Assembly: GCA_017591395.1 (NCBI GenBank)
Contig: WEDG01000761.1
Location: 62,001 to 126,000 of the forward strand
From: Schistocephalus solidus
Taxonomy: Eukaryota > Platyhelminthes > Cestoda > Diphyllobothriidea > Diphyllobothriidae
Direction: 5' to 3'
DNA: 64,000 bases
Notes under the pieces: model-generated
Seen by the model: the letters and a program-made list of their open reading frames with translations, nothing else
The model's database searches: none
Told to the model about the DNA's origin: nothing
Position numbers and translations under genes: made by a program
Shown: positions 44,050 through 54,970 of the stretch, piece after piece
Numbering within the stretch: position 1 is the stretch's first letter
How the letters are laid out: each line of letters opens with the position of its first letter

Positions 44050-45482
44050 GTACAAGCCATTCAGTGGGAAAACTCCGGGATCTGACGCGATCCCAACGGA
44101 ATTCTACCAATAGGCTCGAGCTCGGCTGCTGGAAAAACTTAGAAAAAGTGGACGCAAGGAAAACAATGCAGAAATCGTCCAGTTTTACAAGCAGAAAGAG
44201 AACCAGAAAATCTGCAACAATCGCAGACTAAGGTAACTGCTTAAAATTATCGGAAAGCTCCTTTTCTCGTCATACTCAGTCGCATAAACAGCCATCTCGT
44301 ATAGGAACGTCAATAAATACTTTCCATGAGTTCCTCTACGCTATCGATTGCGTACATACCGCTACGGCAGAAGGAGTTATGCAAAAACGCATGAACCTCT
44401 TCGTCTTCTTGTGCGCAGACTTTAGACTGACAATCCATATGGACAAAACGGAAGTCCTTCACCAACGTGCACCAGCGGTGGAACACAGCACGTTCACCAT
44501 CCAGGTTTATTGAAATGGACTAGCATTGGTAGGAAATTTAACTGATCTTGGCAGTACCATCTCAAACTATAGCAAGGGTCAACGATAGTGATCAACCTGA
44601 AATACAAAGTCAGCCAGAATTTCGACCTGCACACCTCAGCCTGGAACCGCCGAGACTTCGACTGAACGCGAACCTAAAAATTAAAGGAGCGATAGTCCTA
44701 ACGGCGCTTCAACATCGGTCGGAAATATCCACCGTCTACGTCAATGGAGACAGGAAATTCAATCACTTCGGCGTCAACATCCTTCGGAGAATATGAAAGT
44801 TGAGGTGGCAAGACAAAATACCCGACATGGATGTCCTGAAACGAACTGGAATTCTCAGAATTATCGCCATCCTAAGGTAACTCAATGTACGTTGGAAATG
44901 CATAGTCGTGAGAATGGACGATGAGCAATCATCCAAGCAAAATTTTTATTGTGACGTCACATGAGGTGCTCGTTGACAGGAAGAAAACAAATGTCGCTAC
45001 AAGGCAACCTTGTAGACCTTCCGTAGAGGTCTAAAACTCAGTCCTGAGATCGGGGAAGACCTGTCCTAGGATTGACTGGTCTACAACAAAACAGAAAAGA
45101 CTGCAAACCACGATTTCGGGAGCAACCGGATCATCATTACCAAAACCAAATGATAGTCCTTTAATTCTCAAATGACTTGGATACAAAAATCAATCACCTA
45201 TCACCTACCAGCCATAAACAATTGTTAACAGACACAAATTGGCCTCGTTGGACATTTTCAAATTCAATGCGCCAACAACAACACGGAAAATTCCCCTTTT
45301 GTCTTCGAGTCCGCCTCCGTCGGCACCTCGTGTCACATCCCCCACAGTGCCCACGACGAAGGCCACCACCACAATTAGCGCCGATGCGCAATATCCCGAT
45401 TCCCAACTATCACTGCTCACCTCAACCTCCATCCTCCTTGGCGCAACCCCCACAAACACGTAAAAGGTACCTGTCACGTTAG
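44050..45482 (+). mobile_element. RTE-like LINE, decayed copy 3
   Basis: Plus-strand pieces in order: RT fingers around 44,060-44,280 (region with 'KEREPENLQQS'), a disrupted palm, then 'TALQHRSEISTVYVNGDRKFNHFGVNILRRI' as two matching blocks at 44,700-44,795, 'LRWQDKIPDMDVLKRTGIL' at 44,802-44,860, 'VRMDDEQSSKQNFYCDVT' at 44,910-44,965, and 'IGLVGHFQIQCANN' (zinc-finger remnant) at 45,238-45,285. The order and phrases match copies 1 and 2 (for example '[19 protein letters not shown]' in copy 2). Many stops. The oldest of the three copies. Confidence 0.7.
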
Positions 45483-47819
45483 TGCTATGCGTGTTCTTTG
45501 CTTCATCTCTGCGTGGCCTCTATGAACTCTAGCTCATGTGAGCTCCGAGAAGCCTAAGTCAGATCCGAAATGCGTTAAACCATTATTTCATAATCTCAGT
45601 GAATTTTCCTAATATCTCGCTGTATCCGGTTTAAATTAAGCAAGCTTTTTCTGCCCTGTTACATCTCATTTCATCTACATTTGGTTTTTGATTTCAGACA
45701 CAGACTTACCAGTTTCAATTTGATTTTTCCCTTTTCAGTAACTTCACCTGTTTTTAACTTCCATTTTAGTAAGCATTTAGTTTTCAGCCTTTCTGGCTCA
45801 TCTTTCTATTTTTTATTTGAACTGAAACCTTGTAGACTTGCCGATAAAAAGCACTTAAAAGGGGTCTGACAGACATCTGGCGTGGATTCGCATTCCACTA
45901 ATTTGGCTTAGTCCATCGACTCGGCCTCTCTTCAATGATATTTGAACGTTCTCGCGGGAAGTCCAACATGTGGCGAAATACCTTTCTGATATCAGGTGAA
46001 TAGCACCCTTCGAAGGTACTGGAGCCCATTTTAAATACAAGGCAACTGAACGATTAACTAGAGGATAACCCATTTTCTTTCAAGAGAACAAGGAAGGAAG
46101 TGAGAAGGCTTGATTTTAAGCCAGAAATAGAGTCTACACTGGAAGTATCCGAGGAAAAAAATGCATATTTTATGAAAAACTGTAAGGATCGCAACTTTTA
46201 TGGCTGGTATAGCCAAATAAAACATATTTCTGTCGGTGTTTCCATGGCAGTTTATACCCATTTTTCGTTAACTGCTCGATAGAGGACCTTTTTGCCCAAC
46301 CCATCCTGGTTGGTACTTTAGCGTTAAATTTACTGCTACTTACCCTGTTTTAGTAGGACAATTTTGTTAGTTCTCATTCTGTCCTACGATGCATCCACGA
46401 ACTCATATTCGTAGACTGGCGTTTTTCGTTTCAATTTTTTCTGTAAAAATACGAATTTCGAGGGCACAAACCTATATTTTCTCCTCAAATAATCTGACAT
46501 AAACTGAATCCTTAATCAGCAATCATGTGAAAAGATGGCAACTGGGGCTACGGTTAATTAGCATGACCTGGATAATAGTAATAAATTTATTTGTAAATAA
46601 AATAAACTCTGAACATCCAGTGCCCTGCAAGAAAACCCTGCTGACTAACGATCTCTTCAGAAAATTGTTTGTACTTTCCAGTTACCAAGCCTGGGCGTGT
46701 ATAGTGAGTCTCAGAGGCGGCGTCTGTCTAGGGCTTGCCAAATTACCCCAGCATTCCCTGTGTGCTTTCTGTTAGTTACTCCAGTTTGGAAACTTCAGCT
46801 TTTGAATTTCCTCAGAAATTACTTTGTAACATGGAGTTGATCAGTCCATTGGCTGCTGCGGGATAACCGTATACTACTCAAATTCTGTCAACAGGCAGTC
46901 AGTAGTATAACTTATAAAACTATTTATCATACTGGCAACCAGAATAGTGAGTAAATACTGTTATCATCCTCACCTTAACCATAGAAGTTATATCAGAAGG
47001 CGGCAAGAGGTCAAAAAAAAATGTTTAGTAAACGAATTGACTAGACAGGTTAGTTAACTTCTCTCTCTCTCTCTCCGCTCTAACTCTCTCTATCTTAGCA
47101 GCACAGATAGATTTCGCGCTGCACGCTCTGTCTACCTCCTCCCCCCCCCCTTGGCGACACAAAACAGCTTACTAAACTGCCCGCTGCCATAAGAGCGCAA
47201 AGAAAAATAAACTGACGGCTTTTTGTCTGATTGCAGCAATTCCACTAGGTACCGCGTGTTTGCAGCACAGACAACCTAGCAAATGTCCCGAAACTAGCTC
47301 ATTTATCTCGCCACTTCTGCTCAAGGTCACCCACCAGGCCACGTGTATGCCATTCGGACTCGCCAGGGAAAAGCAGTAAAAATTGATGCCTGCATTGAGG
47401 ACCATTTCCATATTTGAGTCCAACCACCTCCGCTTCAACCCAAGTCTGGTAAGAATCTGGGAGAAAAGACAGACTATGCAGAGCTACTCGTTAGAGATGT
47501 TTTGGTAAGTACACCTGTTTATACTGCTGTCTATGTCTGGTGGGGGACGCCTTCTTTTCGACAAATTGAGGATTTCCACATAAATAACTAGAAAGTTCTC
47601 CAAGTGAAACAATAAATGCAAAAAATTTAGCAGATTAATTACGACATTATTTTTTTCAACTACATTTTGATTTAGTCAGTTGCATACTAAAACAATTATA
47701 CTAAGAAGCGGGAAAAAACAATCATTATGCAAGAATTCAGAAAAAAATATCACAAACCCAAGGGAAAAGCAAAACATTGACTCAATTTTAAAGGTTCATT
47801 GGGCTACTGTAAAGAGTAA
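45483..47819. other. No supported gene
   Basis: A CT microsatellite at about 47,062-47,077 and a poly-C run at about 47,141-47,150. The longest frames (82-88 codons) have no domain. Confidence 0.45.
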
Positions 47820-47824
47820 TTCTC

Positions 47825-47930
47825 AATAACAATCAGAAGGAGAGGGGTGCGATCGCTGGAACAAATTTTAATGACCTGATCTTTCGGATTCTCATTCGAA
47901 CCCATCATCAGAGAATTAGAACCATCAGAC
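47825..47930 (-). repeat. Solo Penelope-like element end (family A)
   Basis: Minus-strand order: hammerhead-like motif (47,873-47,915), 'TTAAAATTTGTTCCAGCGATCGCACCCC'-type end (split: TTAAAATTTG and TTCCAGCGATCGCA). No coding sequence attached. Confidence 0.55.
47873..47915 (-). ncRNA. Hammerhead-like motif, solo PLE end
   Basis: Order: UUCU, box CUGAUGA (full consensus), extra U, stem II GGGUUC/GAAUCC (6 pairs) with loop GAAUGA, GAAA, GAUC, AGG. Stem II differs from the 42.6 kb copy at two positions and stays paired (C-G to U-A). The GAUC replaces CGUC. Confidence 0.5.
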
Positions 47931-48429
47931 CGTTAAATGCCTTGTTCAAACGATCGCATCTTCTACCTTCGGAACTTCTTCCTGGAATTCGCTTGTTTGC
48001 TCCTATCAAAAAGCGCAATCACATTATTCGAAATGTCAATGTTTTTAATAACCTCACTGAAATCCTGAAGTAAATAAAGGCCTAAATTATTTTCTTTTTA
48101 CTTCATTGTTATTTCCATCGGAATGCGGACACTGCCAGGGTAAGAACTTCGGAATTCGGATATGCGGCATGGAAAAGTACTAACTTTGAAGGGTGTTTTA
48201 TGGTTCAGTTCGATAGGCCAATCCAGTCGGGATTTGACCGTGACCTTTAATGTCCTGTGCCTTTAATCAATGTAATTGAAAATGTTATATAAGGTTGCTA
48301 AAATTCCCATTAGAAGATTAAAAAGATGATTTGGCGAACATACACACTGCTTTCGTTACCTTCTTCTCTTCAGACCAGTACAGTTTTATGAAAACGTTGG
48401 AAATTAGTTGAAATTTCAAACACGAAATC

Positions 48430-48985
48430 GATAATATTCGTCCGATTGTGTGTGTTATGTGAGAGGTGTGCATAAGGGAAGGATTAATATACCAAAGAAG
48501 AAGCATGCTTCCTATGGGTTCTATGTCAACCTAATGGCATGCTACAAACGGAGTCAGAAAGATGAGAAGGTCAAATCCCGACTCCTGAGTGCTGATATGC
48601 CTATGTACGGAAAGCGATATGACGATGGGTAACATCATCAAGAATTCGCTCAGCAAATAGCTTGAATTTTGAGAAGTGTCGTTTTATTATTGTGTCCACG
48701 AAAACAGTATAAGAAACGCCGGCAGCAGAAGAGACCATTCGGAGGATACGTTTTAAAATCATCAATTCTTTTTTAAGAAAAGCTGGAAAAATCATGGGAG
48801 AACCATATAGGAAGAGTAGAAGAACAAACCAAAATTTCCGACACTGCTAAATGAGGAACAAATGATTCCTGCATCATTGCATTCCAGGTCAGCTTTCTGA
48901 CTCCGTTTATAGCATGACAATAGGTTGACTACGAGACCTAGTAAGCCTTCTTGACTATCCTCTGCTTCCAACATGCATCACCGTA
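48430..48985 (-). mobile_element. LINE 3' fragment with internal inverted segment
   Basis: The minus frame at 48,601-48,795 'AAGVSYTVFVDTIIKRHFSK' and 'ERILDDVTHRHIAF' matches the fragment at 50,334-50,615 ('VSYTVLVDTIKARHFSTF', 'NRILDDVTHRHIAC'). In addition, 48,505-48,560 and 48,890-48,945 are inverted copies of each other (shared 'CTTTCTGACTCCGTTT'). Confidence 0.55.
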
Positions 48986-50333
48986 ACGTAATCGTTATAG
49001 CCTCTACCACTGAACTCCTCGACGATTTAGCACTGTTTGGTAGGAGTTTTTCGCTCGGCTAGCGCCCGAGATATACTAAGGATGAGAGAAGTGACTATGC
49101 CTATTATGAAAAGTCTTCCAGATAGAGGAAAGGATATTTGTGGTGCAAAAGGACAGTTAAAACCCTTTAAACTCTGGGGATAGCAAATCAAAAATAGATT
49201 GGGGAACGCACTGCTAAGCCAATCAGTCGTAACCATATCCTGAGGTTAACGCTGTCGTGGTGGCCTACTCGGAGTGGCGACAATGACCGAATTCACCCTC
49301 CCATAACGCCAACTCAGTGCTTATTTTGATATTTTGATATTTTCGTGTTGAAAGACCGGCCAAATTCAAACATGCTTCAGACGCATCGCCACACATCGCG
49401 AAGAAACACAACGTCAATGGCTGTAACTCGGTTTGCTTCGAATTTCGTTACTGCTGATTTCCGAGCCGTATGTGCACCATCTGCTGGAATAAAGATTCCC
49501 CTGCTAACTCTGTCTCCCTGAATTTTAATGGGGAAAACTCTCACTGCCTTGCCCTCGTACTTTGAAATTATTTCCAAACAACAACTTTTTATCCCCTCTC
49601 TCCCTCTCTTGGGGAAACGCTGGAAGAGCAGAAAATGTTTGCTTAAGAGGAGCATCTGGGTTGAATGATAATTATGAAGACCGACTTGAATGCATCAAAA
49701 ACCATTTGGTCACAGGCATACTGGAAACTGTTCTCTCAATTCCGTAAAAGCGGTTGATGTCATTGTTTCTTTCGCGCTCTCTAGCATGACTTTGTTAGTT
49801 AAAGAGTGGTGAACGCCTATATCAACCGTTTGCCAGATGGCAATGGATGGCGCCACACTCTCTACTTCATTTACAACACGGGCCCGAAAACAAAGGAAAT
49901 TCGGGAGAACTTGAGGTGCGTTGGGACGCAGTGTCTGACAAGGGTAAGCACTCCGACTGTACGTGCCACACACGCGTTTTCTGCACAGAATGGACCAGCT
50001 CTTGACAGAAAAATAAGTGATTGGAATGGTTCCCATGTGAATCAGAGAACCATCGTGGCCAAATTTATACTTAGCCCCTAAAGTCTGACTTCCCGTCCTG
50101 AAAGGATCGAGTTATGGTATTAAGAGGTGAATTTCCCATTCAAAACTTTTAGCATATCATAAATTTTCTAAACCTCATCAGATTGTATACTGTGAGGAAT
50201 GCATTGAAGTGCCATGAGAAACCCGTCTTTTTGAGAGGAAAACGCTTTATTTTAAGATTATCATTCAAAATTTTCCGCAAAAAATTGCTCCATTCACTGA
50301 GCGCATAGAATAAGGTAAAAAATTATACAAGAA
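48986..50333. other. No supported gene
   Basis: Frames of 91-108 codons on both strands at 49,710-50,081 overlap each other and carry no domain. Confidence 0.45.
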
Positions 50334-51768
50334 TCAAAAAAATGTAAAAGGGCCATCTAATTGGGGAGACAGTTTCACTCTCCGTTTCTGTATTTCAATC
50401 TCTTCACAGGTAAGATTGCGTGCTAGAAATGACAAAACTGTGCGAAGATATGCCGAGGTATGGCAAGCGATATGACGATGAGTAACATCATCAAGAATTC
50501 GGTTAGCAAATTGTTTGAATGTTGAGAAATGTCGTGCTTTTATCGTATCCACTAAAACAGTATAAGAAACACCAGCAGAAGGGACCATGCGAATGAAACT
50601 TTTTATAATCATCAATTCCTTTTTAAATTAAATCTAGATAAATTATTGGAGAACAATAGAGGATGCGTGGAAGAATACATGCATCTATAAATCGCCGGAT
50701 AAGGGATTGAGGTGTGTGATAGGAACATTAACGACAAATATAATAAACATATTTACGAATTTCAGTAAAAAGAGTATCAATATGAAGGGAGGATGAAGCA
50801 TAGGACGTCAGAGTAACACCATGGTACCGGAAAGAGGATACCTTGTTGGTAAGGACGGCTGAGGATTCAGAACTAGGGGAGAGTCGCAGGTGAAAAAAAT
50901 ACATTGAAAAGATTTCTCATGGTTGAGTTACAGACCATTATCGGACGAACAAGCTGAGACATGGTCCAGGCCATCCTTCAGAGACTGAAGATGTGTCTGA
51001 TTTCTAGAGGATGGTCAACAACCATATTGTAGGCATAGTTTATATACAGAAAGTAGTTTGGTGATCTCAAATCATCAGTGTGGAGGGAGGAGAGATGAGG
51101 GGATAGTATGGCACCTTCAAGAACACTACAGTTGTTGGGAAGGACAGTAGATTTCTGCCTGCCGAATTGTAAGGGACAACCCAGCCGGGAGAGACACATG
51201 TGGATGTTTTGTTAAAGAGCATATGGTGTGGGTTGCTGTTGAAGGCAAAGGAGTAGTCACGAAATGAAAATGCGTATGCACGGCAGTCCTTATCTAAATC
51301 TCTTATAGCCGAATGGACCACAAGAGCAACGCCATCTTATGTGTGAATTGTAACAGGTCGGAGAAATTAGTCACTCACTCAGCAAGCTTCAATAAAGCGG
51401 AAGAGCAGGCGATTGGACGAAATGACTTAGGACCAAAATTTGTGGATATTTTAGGGATAGGATAGATTCTTACCTTACGTCAAATGTCAGGAATCTTAGA
51501 CTCCATGAAGGACATGTTAATAGGTTGTGGCAAACATGGGCTATCTGAAAGCAGCAACATTTAAAAATAAGTGGTAATACACCATCCGGCCAAGCAGCTG
51601 TTGAAACACAGACCTTTTTAAGGACTTTCTCCACTGTTGCCACTGACACAGGAGAAAAGACACGTGGTAGTAGCGAAATGTTGTTTGAGGGGGATTTAAG
51701 TGAGTGAATGTATGGATAAAATGTTCATTTAAAGAGTATAAATTAGCATCAACATGTGCCAGCAGCAA
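50334..51768 (-). mobile_element. LINE with RT domain, decayed
   Basis: Minus order from 51,768: 'FRYYHVSFLLC' and 'LLGRMVYYHLFL' (upstream of RT), 'MLFNKTSTCVSPGWVV' (51,200-51,160, RT region after motif A), 'LEGAILSPHLSSLHTDDLRS' (motif B-like (P)QG..LSPxLF), 'YINYAYNMVV' (motif C, YADD changed to YAYN), then 'VSYTVLVDTIKARHF' to the end at 50,334. It has several stops. The catalytic Asp pair is lost, so it is dead. Clade most like CR1/Jockey, without a search. Confidence 0.7.
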
Positions 51769-52051
51769 TACTTCCTCACTCTCTCTTTCCTCTCCTATGC
51801 ACCAGCCGAATCTCCAAGGCGGTCTTCCAACGTGTTAAGTTCGGGCGCACGAGACCAGCGCGACGTGAGCCTGCACCTAAGCGTGGGGCAATTTTATACT
51901 ATGAGAAGACTCTGCGTAGCCCGGTTAAGGCGTACCATGCCTCAATCTGGCCCGCATGTTTGTCCAGCGCATCTCCCATGGGGCCCGCTTTGAGGGTCAA
52001 TGCCATGACTAGGCAATATCAACACAGGCTCTGATACCAACGACGGCCACT

Positions 52052-52100
52052 ACTGGCAACCTAACCGACTCGCGCGCATGCCGCCCTTACCTACTCCCAT
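52052..52100 (+). repeat. 49-bp direct repeat, left of RTE copy 2
   Basis: Matches 54,208-54,256 with 46 of 49 bases by eye. It ends exactly where the RTE 3' UTR begins. Likely target-site duplication. Confidence 0.8.
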
Positions 52101-52955
52101 GAAAGTTCGACAGTCGATTTCGACGAGGTCCACCGTATGCTCCACAGCAGAGTGGTGCAAGAACGGTGACTTGCGCGTGAATTATTTTCAAGTGATAGTA
52201 GCCTTGCGCTGCAGCTTCCGCACTCTCTCCTCCTGCCCCACCTGAGCCCGGTGTAAAGACAGAGTATAGAAGACAGGAGATGGGAGAGGGCGCCGGTGGC
52301 TGGCGCGGCCGGTGCCGCGCCTAGGTGTACCACCACGAAGTGGGAGTGCCACAAAGGCCACATTAAGAAGGAGCCATTGCAGCCTGACTCTCAGTCTGCC
52401 AGTTAGCCACTCCAAACCAAACACACATTGGGCTGACCACGCGGTTCAAGTTATCCCGTCAGTTGGCAACCTTCCAAGCCACGGTTTTAAGCGCACCGTG
52501 ATAGTTTCAAGAACGTCAGATTGTTTAAAGTTAGTAAAATGCGCTGAGTTCTTGACCTTAATCTCCCCCCCCCCACCCCCACAATCAGACCACCATCTGA
52601 GCCAGTCAGTTGTCTCAGGTGGGAGTTTGCGCATTGGCTGACGGGTCGGCGTGCCCCTCTTTGCGCGCCACAGCACGACCTGGCCCCCATAACGCGTACA
52701 CCAGGATTTGCTATCTCTAGGTTATATTGAGGAACCATCGCCATCTGACTCCCAGTCCACTGGTCAGCCACTCGACACACACAGCACATACACTGGGCCG
52801 ATGGCGTGGTCTGATGTAAGCGTCGGATTGGCAGCCTACCAAGCCACGGTTTCTAGGAAACTGTGATTTTAGCAGGTGCATTGTGATGATAGTGAGGGTG
52901 TTGTCCATGTATTAGTGTAGATGCTATGCGCTGATGTGGCTTAGCCTCCGGTGGT

Positions 52956-53900
52956 TTACCGCAGGTTGTCGTGGAGGCGCATGAGTCCTAATAGGCCCAT
53001 GTGGTATGGAAATGTGCGGGAGCAGTAAGGGCAGTGAAGGTGGGCGCGGCGACTGTATGTCGGAGTCCCAGGCACTCGTTCACTAGCCTCCGTGCGATGG
53101 ATTTGCAGGTGAAAGATCAGGCCGATGCTTGAGTTGAAGTTGCGGGCGCATTGTGGGCAGGAGAAATCGGTAGAGACTGGGGTGATATCTTTCATGCGCA
53201 TGTGACCGAAAAAGCCCATGTGATGAGTGAATGCGTGAGGACAGTGGAGATGGTGATTTCTGCTATGTGTTGGTGCTCCAGGCACTGGTTAACTAGTCTC
53301 TGTACGATGGATTCGCAAGTGACCCACCAGGCCGATACGTGAGGTGACTGGACGGTTGCATTGAGGACAGTTTAGGAGAGATTCTCCATCGCTGCTGGTG
53401 ATGGTGGTGGTAGTGAAGGCGAAGGCGGTGGTGGTTGTGGGGGTAACAGGTGATGAGTAGATGGATGTTGTCTCTATGATGGTGGAAGAAATAGAATGGA
53501 TGCCACGAGTGAGGGTGGGAGAGTCTGAAGGAGGGTTGGTAGAATTTGACGAAGAAATTGGAATTGTCAGATTTTTGGTGCAATGCATCCGAAGGTGTCC
53601 AACCAGGCCAATTCGCGCGCGGAAGATGCGTTGCCAGCGCGGGCATGTTGGCAGGGCCTTGGTGTCGACGATGTTGGTCCGGGGCGCTGGTGACTTTCGT
53701 GCCGCTCTTTTGGCCTTGGCAACGGCAATCCGGTTGGCCTCAAAAATTGCTGAACCAGTCTTCACGGATCTTCTCCACGCCGGTTTATCCTGGGCGAGGC
53801 CCTCCCAGGTCGCGAGTTTGATTTGCAGTTCTTCAGTGATTTCTTCAAAGTGTCCTTGAAGGGTCGTTTTTGACCTCCCTGTCGGCGAGCACCCGTAGTG
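52956..53900 (-). pseudogene. RTE C-terminal zinc-finger tail, one nonsense codon
   Basis: One minus-strand frame carries, in order, 'LQIKLATWEGLAQDKPAWRR', 'KTGSAIFEANRIAVAKAKRA', a first finger 'CPRWQRIFRARIGLVGHL' (second Cys changed to Trp), a Thr/Ser/Pro-rich spacer, a second finger 'CPQCNRPVTSRIGLVGHLRIH', then a TAA (53,289-53,291) in 'ETS*PVPGAP', a damaged finger 'CPHAFTHHMGFFGHMR', and two more, 'CPQCARNFNSSIGLIFHLQIH' split as 'CPQCARNFNSSIGL' and 'IFHLQIH', and 'CPYCSRTFPYHMGLLGLMRL'. The stop of the tail is at 52,956. C2H2 fingers after the RT suggest nucleic-acid binding by the LINE protein. The open frame extends upstream to 54,053, but that part is out of the element frame. 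Confidence 0.8.
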
Positions 53901-53929
53901 ACATCTCCGTAGAAAAGTCGTTCGGGTAG

Positions 53930-54207
53930 TCACTCGTCGTCCATTCTTACCAGGTGGCCGCTCCATCGCAGTGGCACGTGCCTCAGTATGGCGTGGATGC
54001 TGAGGATTCCGGTCTGCTCCAGGACTTCCGTGTCCGTGATTCTGTTCTGCCATCTCAGTTTCAGTATTCTGCGGAGGCAGCTAAGATGATAGTGATTCAG
54101 CTTCCTGGCTTGGTTCAAGTAGACGGTCCAGGTCTCCGCTGCGTAAACGAGTGTCGTCAAGACGACGGCCTTGTACATCTTCAGTTTGGTGTTCAGGTGA
54201 CCTGGCG
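53930..54207 (-). pseudogene. RTE reverse transcriptase, C-terminal piece
   Basis: The minus frame begins at the truncation point: '[19 protein letters not shown]', '[20 protein letters not shown]', '[20 protein letters not shown]' and '[17 protein letters not shown]', then a frameshift. These phrases follow the RT palm in RTE-type LINEs. The polymerase core itself is missing. An open frame extends upstream through the 49-bp repeat to 54,256, but those residues are host. Confidence 0.8.
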
Positions 54208-54256
54208 ACTGGCAATCTAACCGACTCGCGTGCATGCCGCCCTGACCTACTCCCAT
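54208..54256 (+). repeat. 49-bp direct repeat, right of RTE copy 2
   Basis: Partner of 52,052-52,100. It differs at three positions and begins just after the 5' truncation point of the LINE. Confidence 0.8.
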
Positions 54257-54566
54257 ACAACACTAGCGATTCGCGGACATGCCATGCGCGTGGTGGTCGC
54301 GCAAGCGGCCGACAGGATGAGTCATAGGCCCAGTCGGGAGGTTGCCCAACGAAAGACCACTATGTGATTGATCCGATCCCCGACCTTGAACATGCTCCTA
54401 CGTTCTTGGTCGACTTTAAAGATCGCTGTCAGCATACGGCAAGAGATTTCTTTTCTCACACCCTAGCTGTTTAGTTCTCCTTTGGGGATTTGATCGATGC
54501 GTTGTTTGACCGACGATCATCAAGGCTTGTGACAAGAACATAAAAATTGACAGCATCATTGTCACT
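54257..54566. other. No recognisable feature
   Basis: Host-like sequence right of the LINE insertion. Nothing recognised. Confidence 0.4.
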
Positions 54567-54970
54567 CGACTAGTCAGAGCTGAAAGCTTTACTAAATACA
54601 GAAACAATAGCAAGCATAATACGGTAGAAGACCCTTACCGCAAAATTTTGATTGGTTGAAAGCGACTGCATGGTTCAAACAAACTATTGATCGACTTTCG
54701 ACTAGTCAGAGCTGAAAGCTTTACTAAATACAGAAACAATAGCAAGCACAATACGCTAAAAGACCCTTAATGCGAAAATTTGATTGGTTGAAAGCGACTG
54801 CATGGCTTGAACAAACTATTGGTCGACTATTGATCGACTACCGACTAGTCAGAGCTGAAAGCTTTACTAAATACAGAAACAATAGCAAGTACAATACGAT
54901 AGAAGACCCTTACTGCGAAAATTTGATTGGTTGAAAGTGACTGCATGGCTCGAACAAACTATTGATCCAT
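54567..54970 (+). repeat. Three-copy tandem repeat, 132-143 bp unit
   Basis: Units start at 54,567, 54,699 and 54,842, each with 'CGACTAGTCAGAGCTGAAAG' and, near its end, 'GATTGGTTGAAAG.GACTGCATGG'. The second unit is longer by an 11-base 'TGATCGACTAC' step. The third unit runs into the left inverted arm at 54,937, so unit ends and arm end share sequence. Confidence 0.9.

Larger units (their letters stand above)
52101..54207 (-). mobile_element. RTE-like LINE with zinc-finger tail (copy 2)
   Basis: A 5'-truncated insertion read from 54,207 down: RT C-terminal region (53,930-54,200, '[19 protein letters not shown]', '[13 protein letters not shown]'), linker, C2H2 zinc fingers (52,956-53,650), then a 3' UTR of about 770 bases to 52,101. 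It has one frameshift near 53,930 and one in-frame TAA at 53,289-53,291. It is bounded on both sides by the 49-bp repeat. The best preserved of the three RTE copies and the template for reading the others. Confidence 0.88.
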
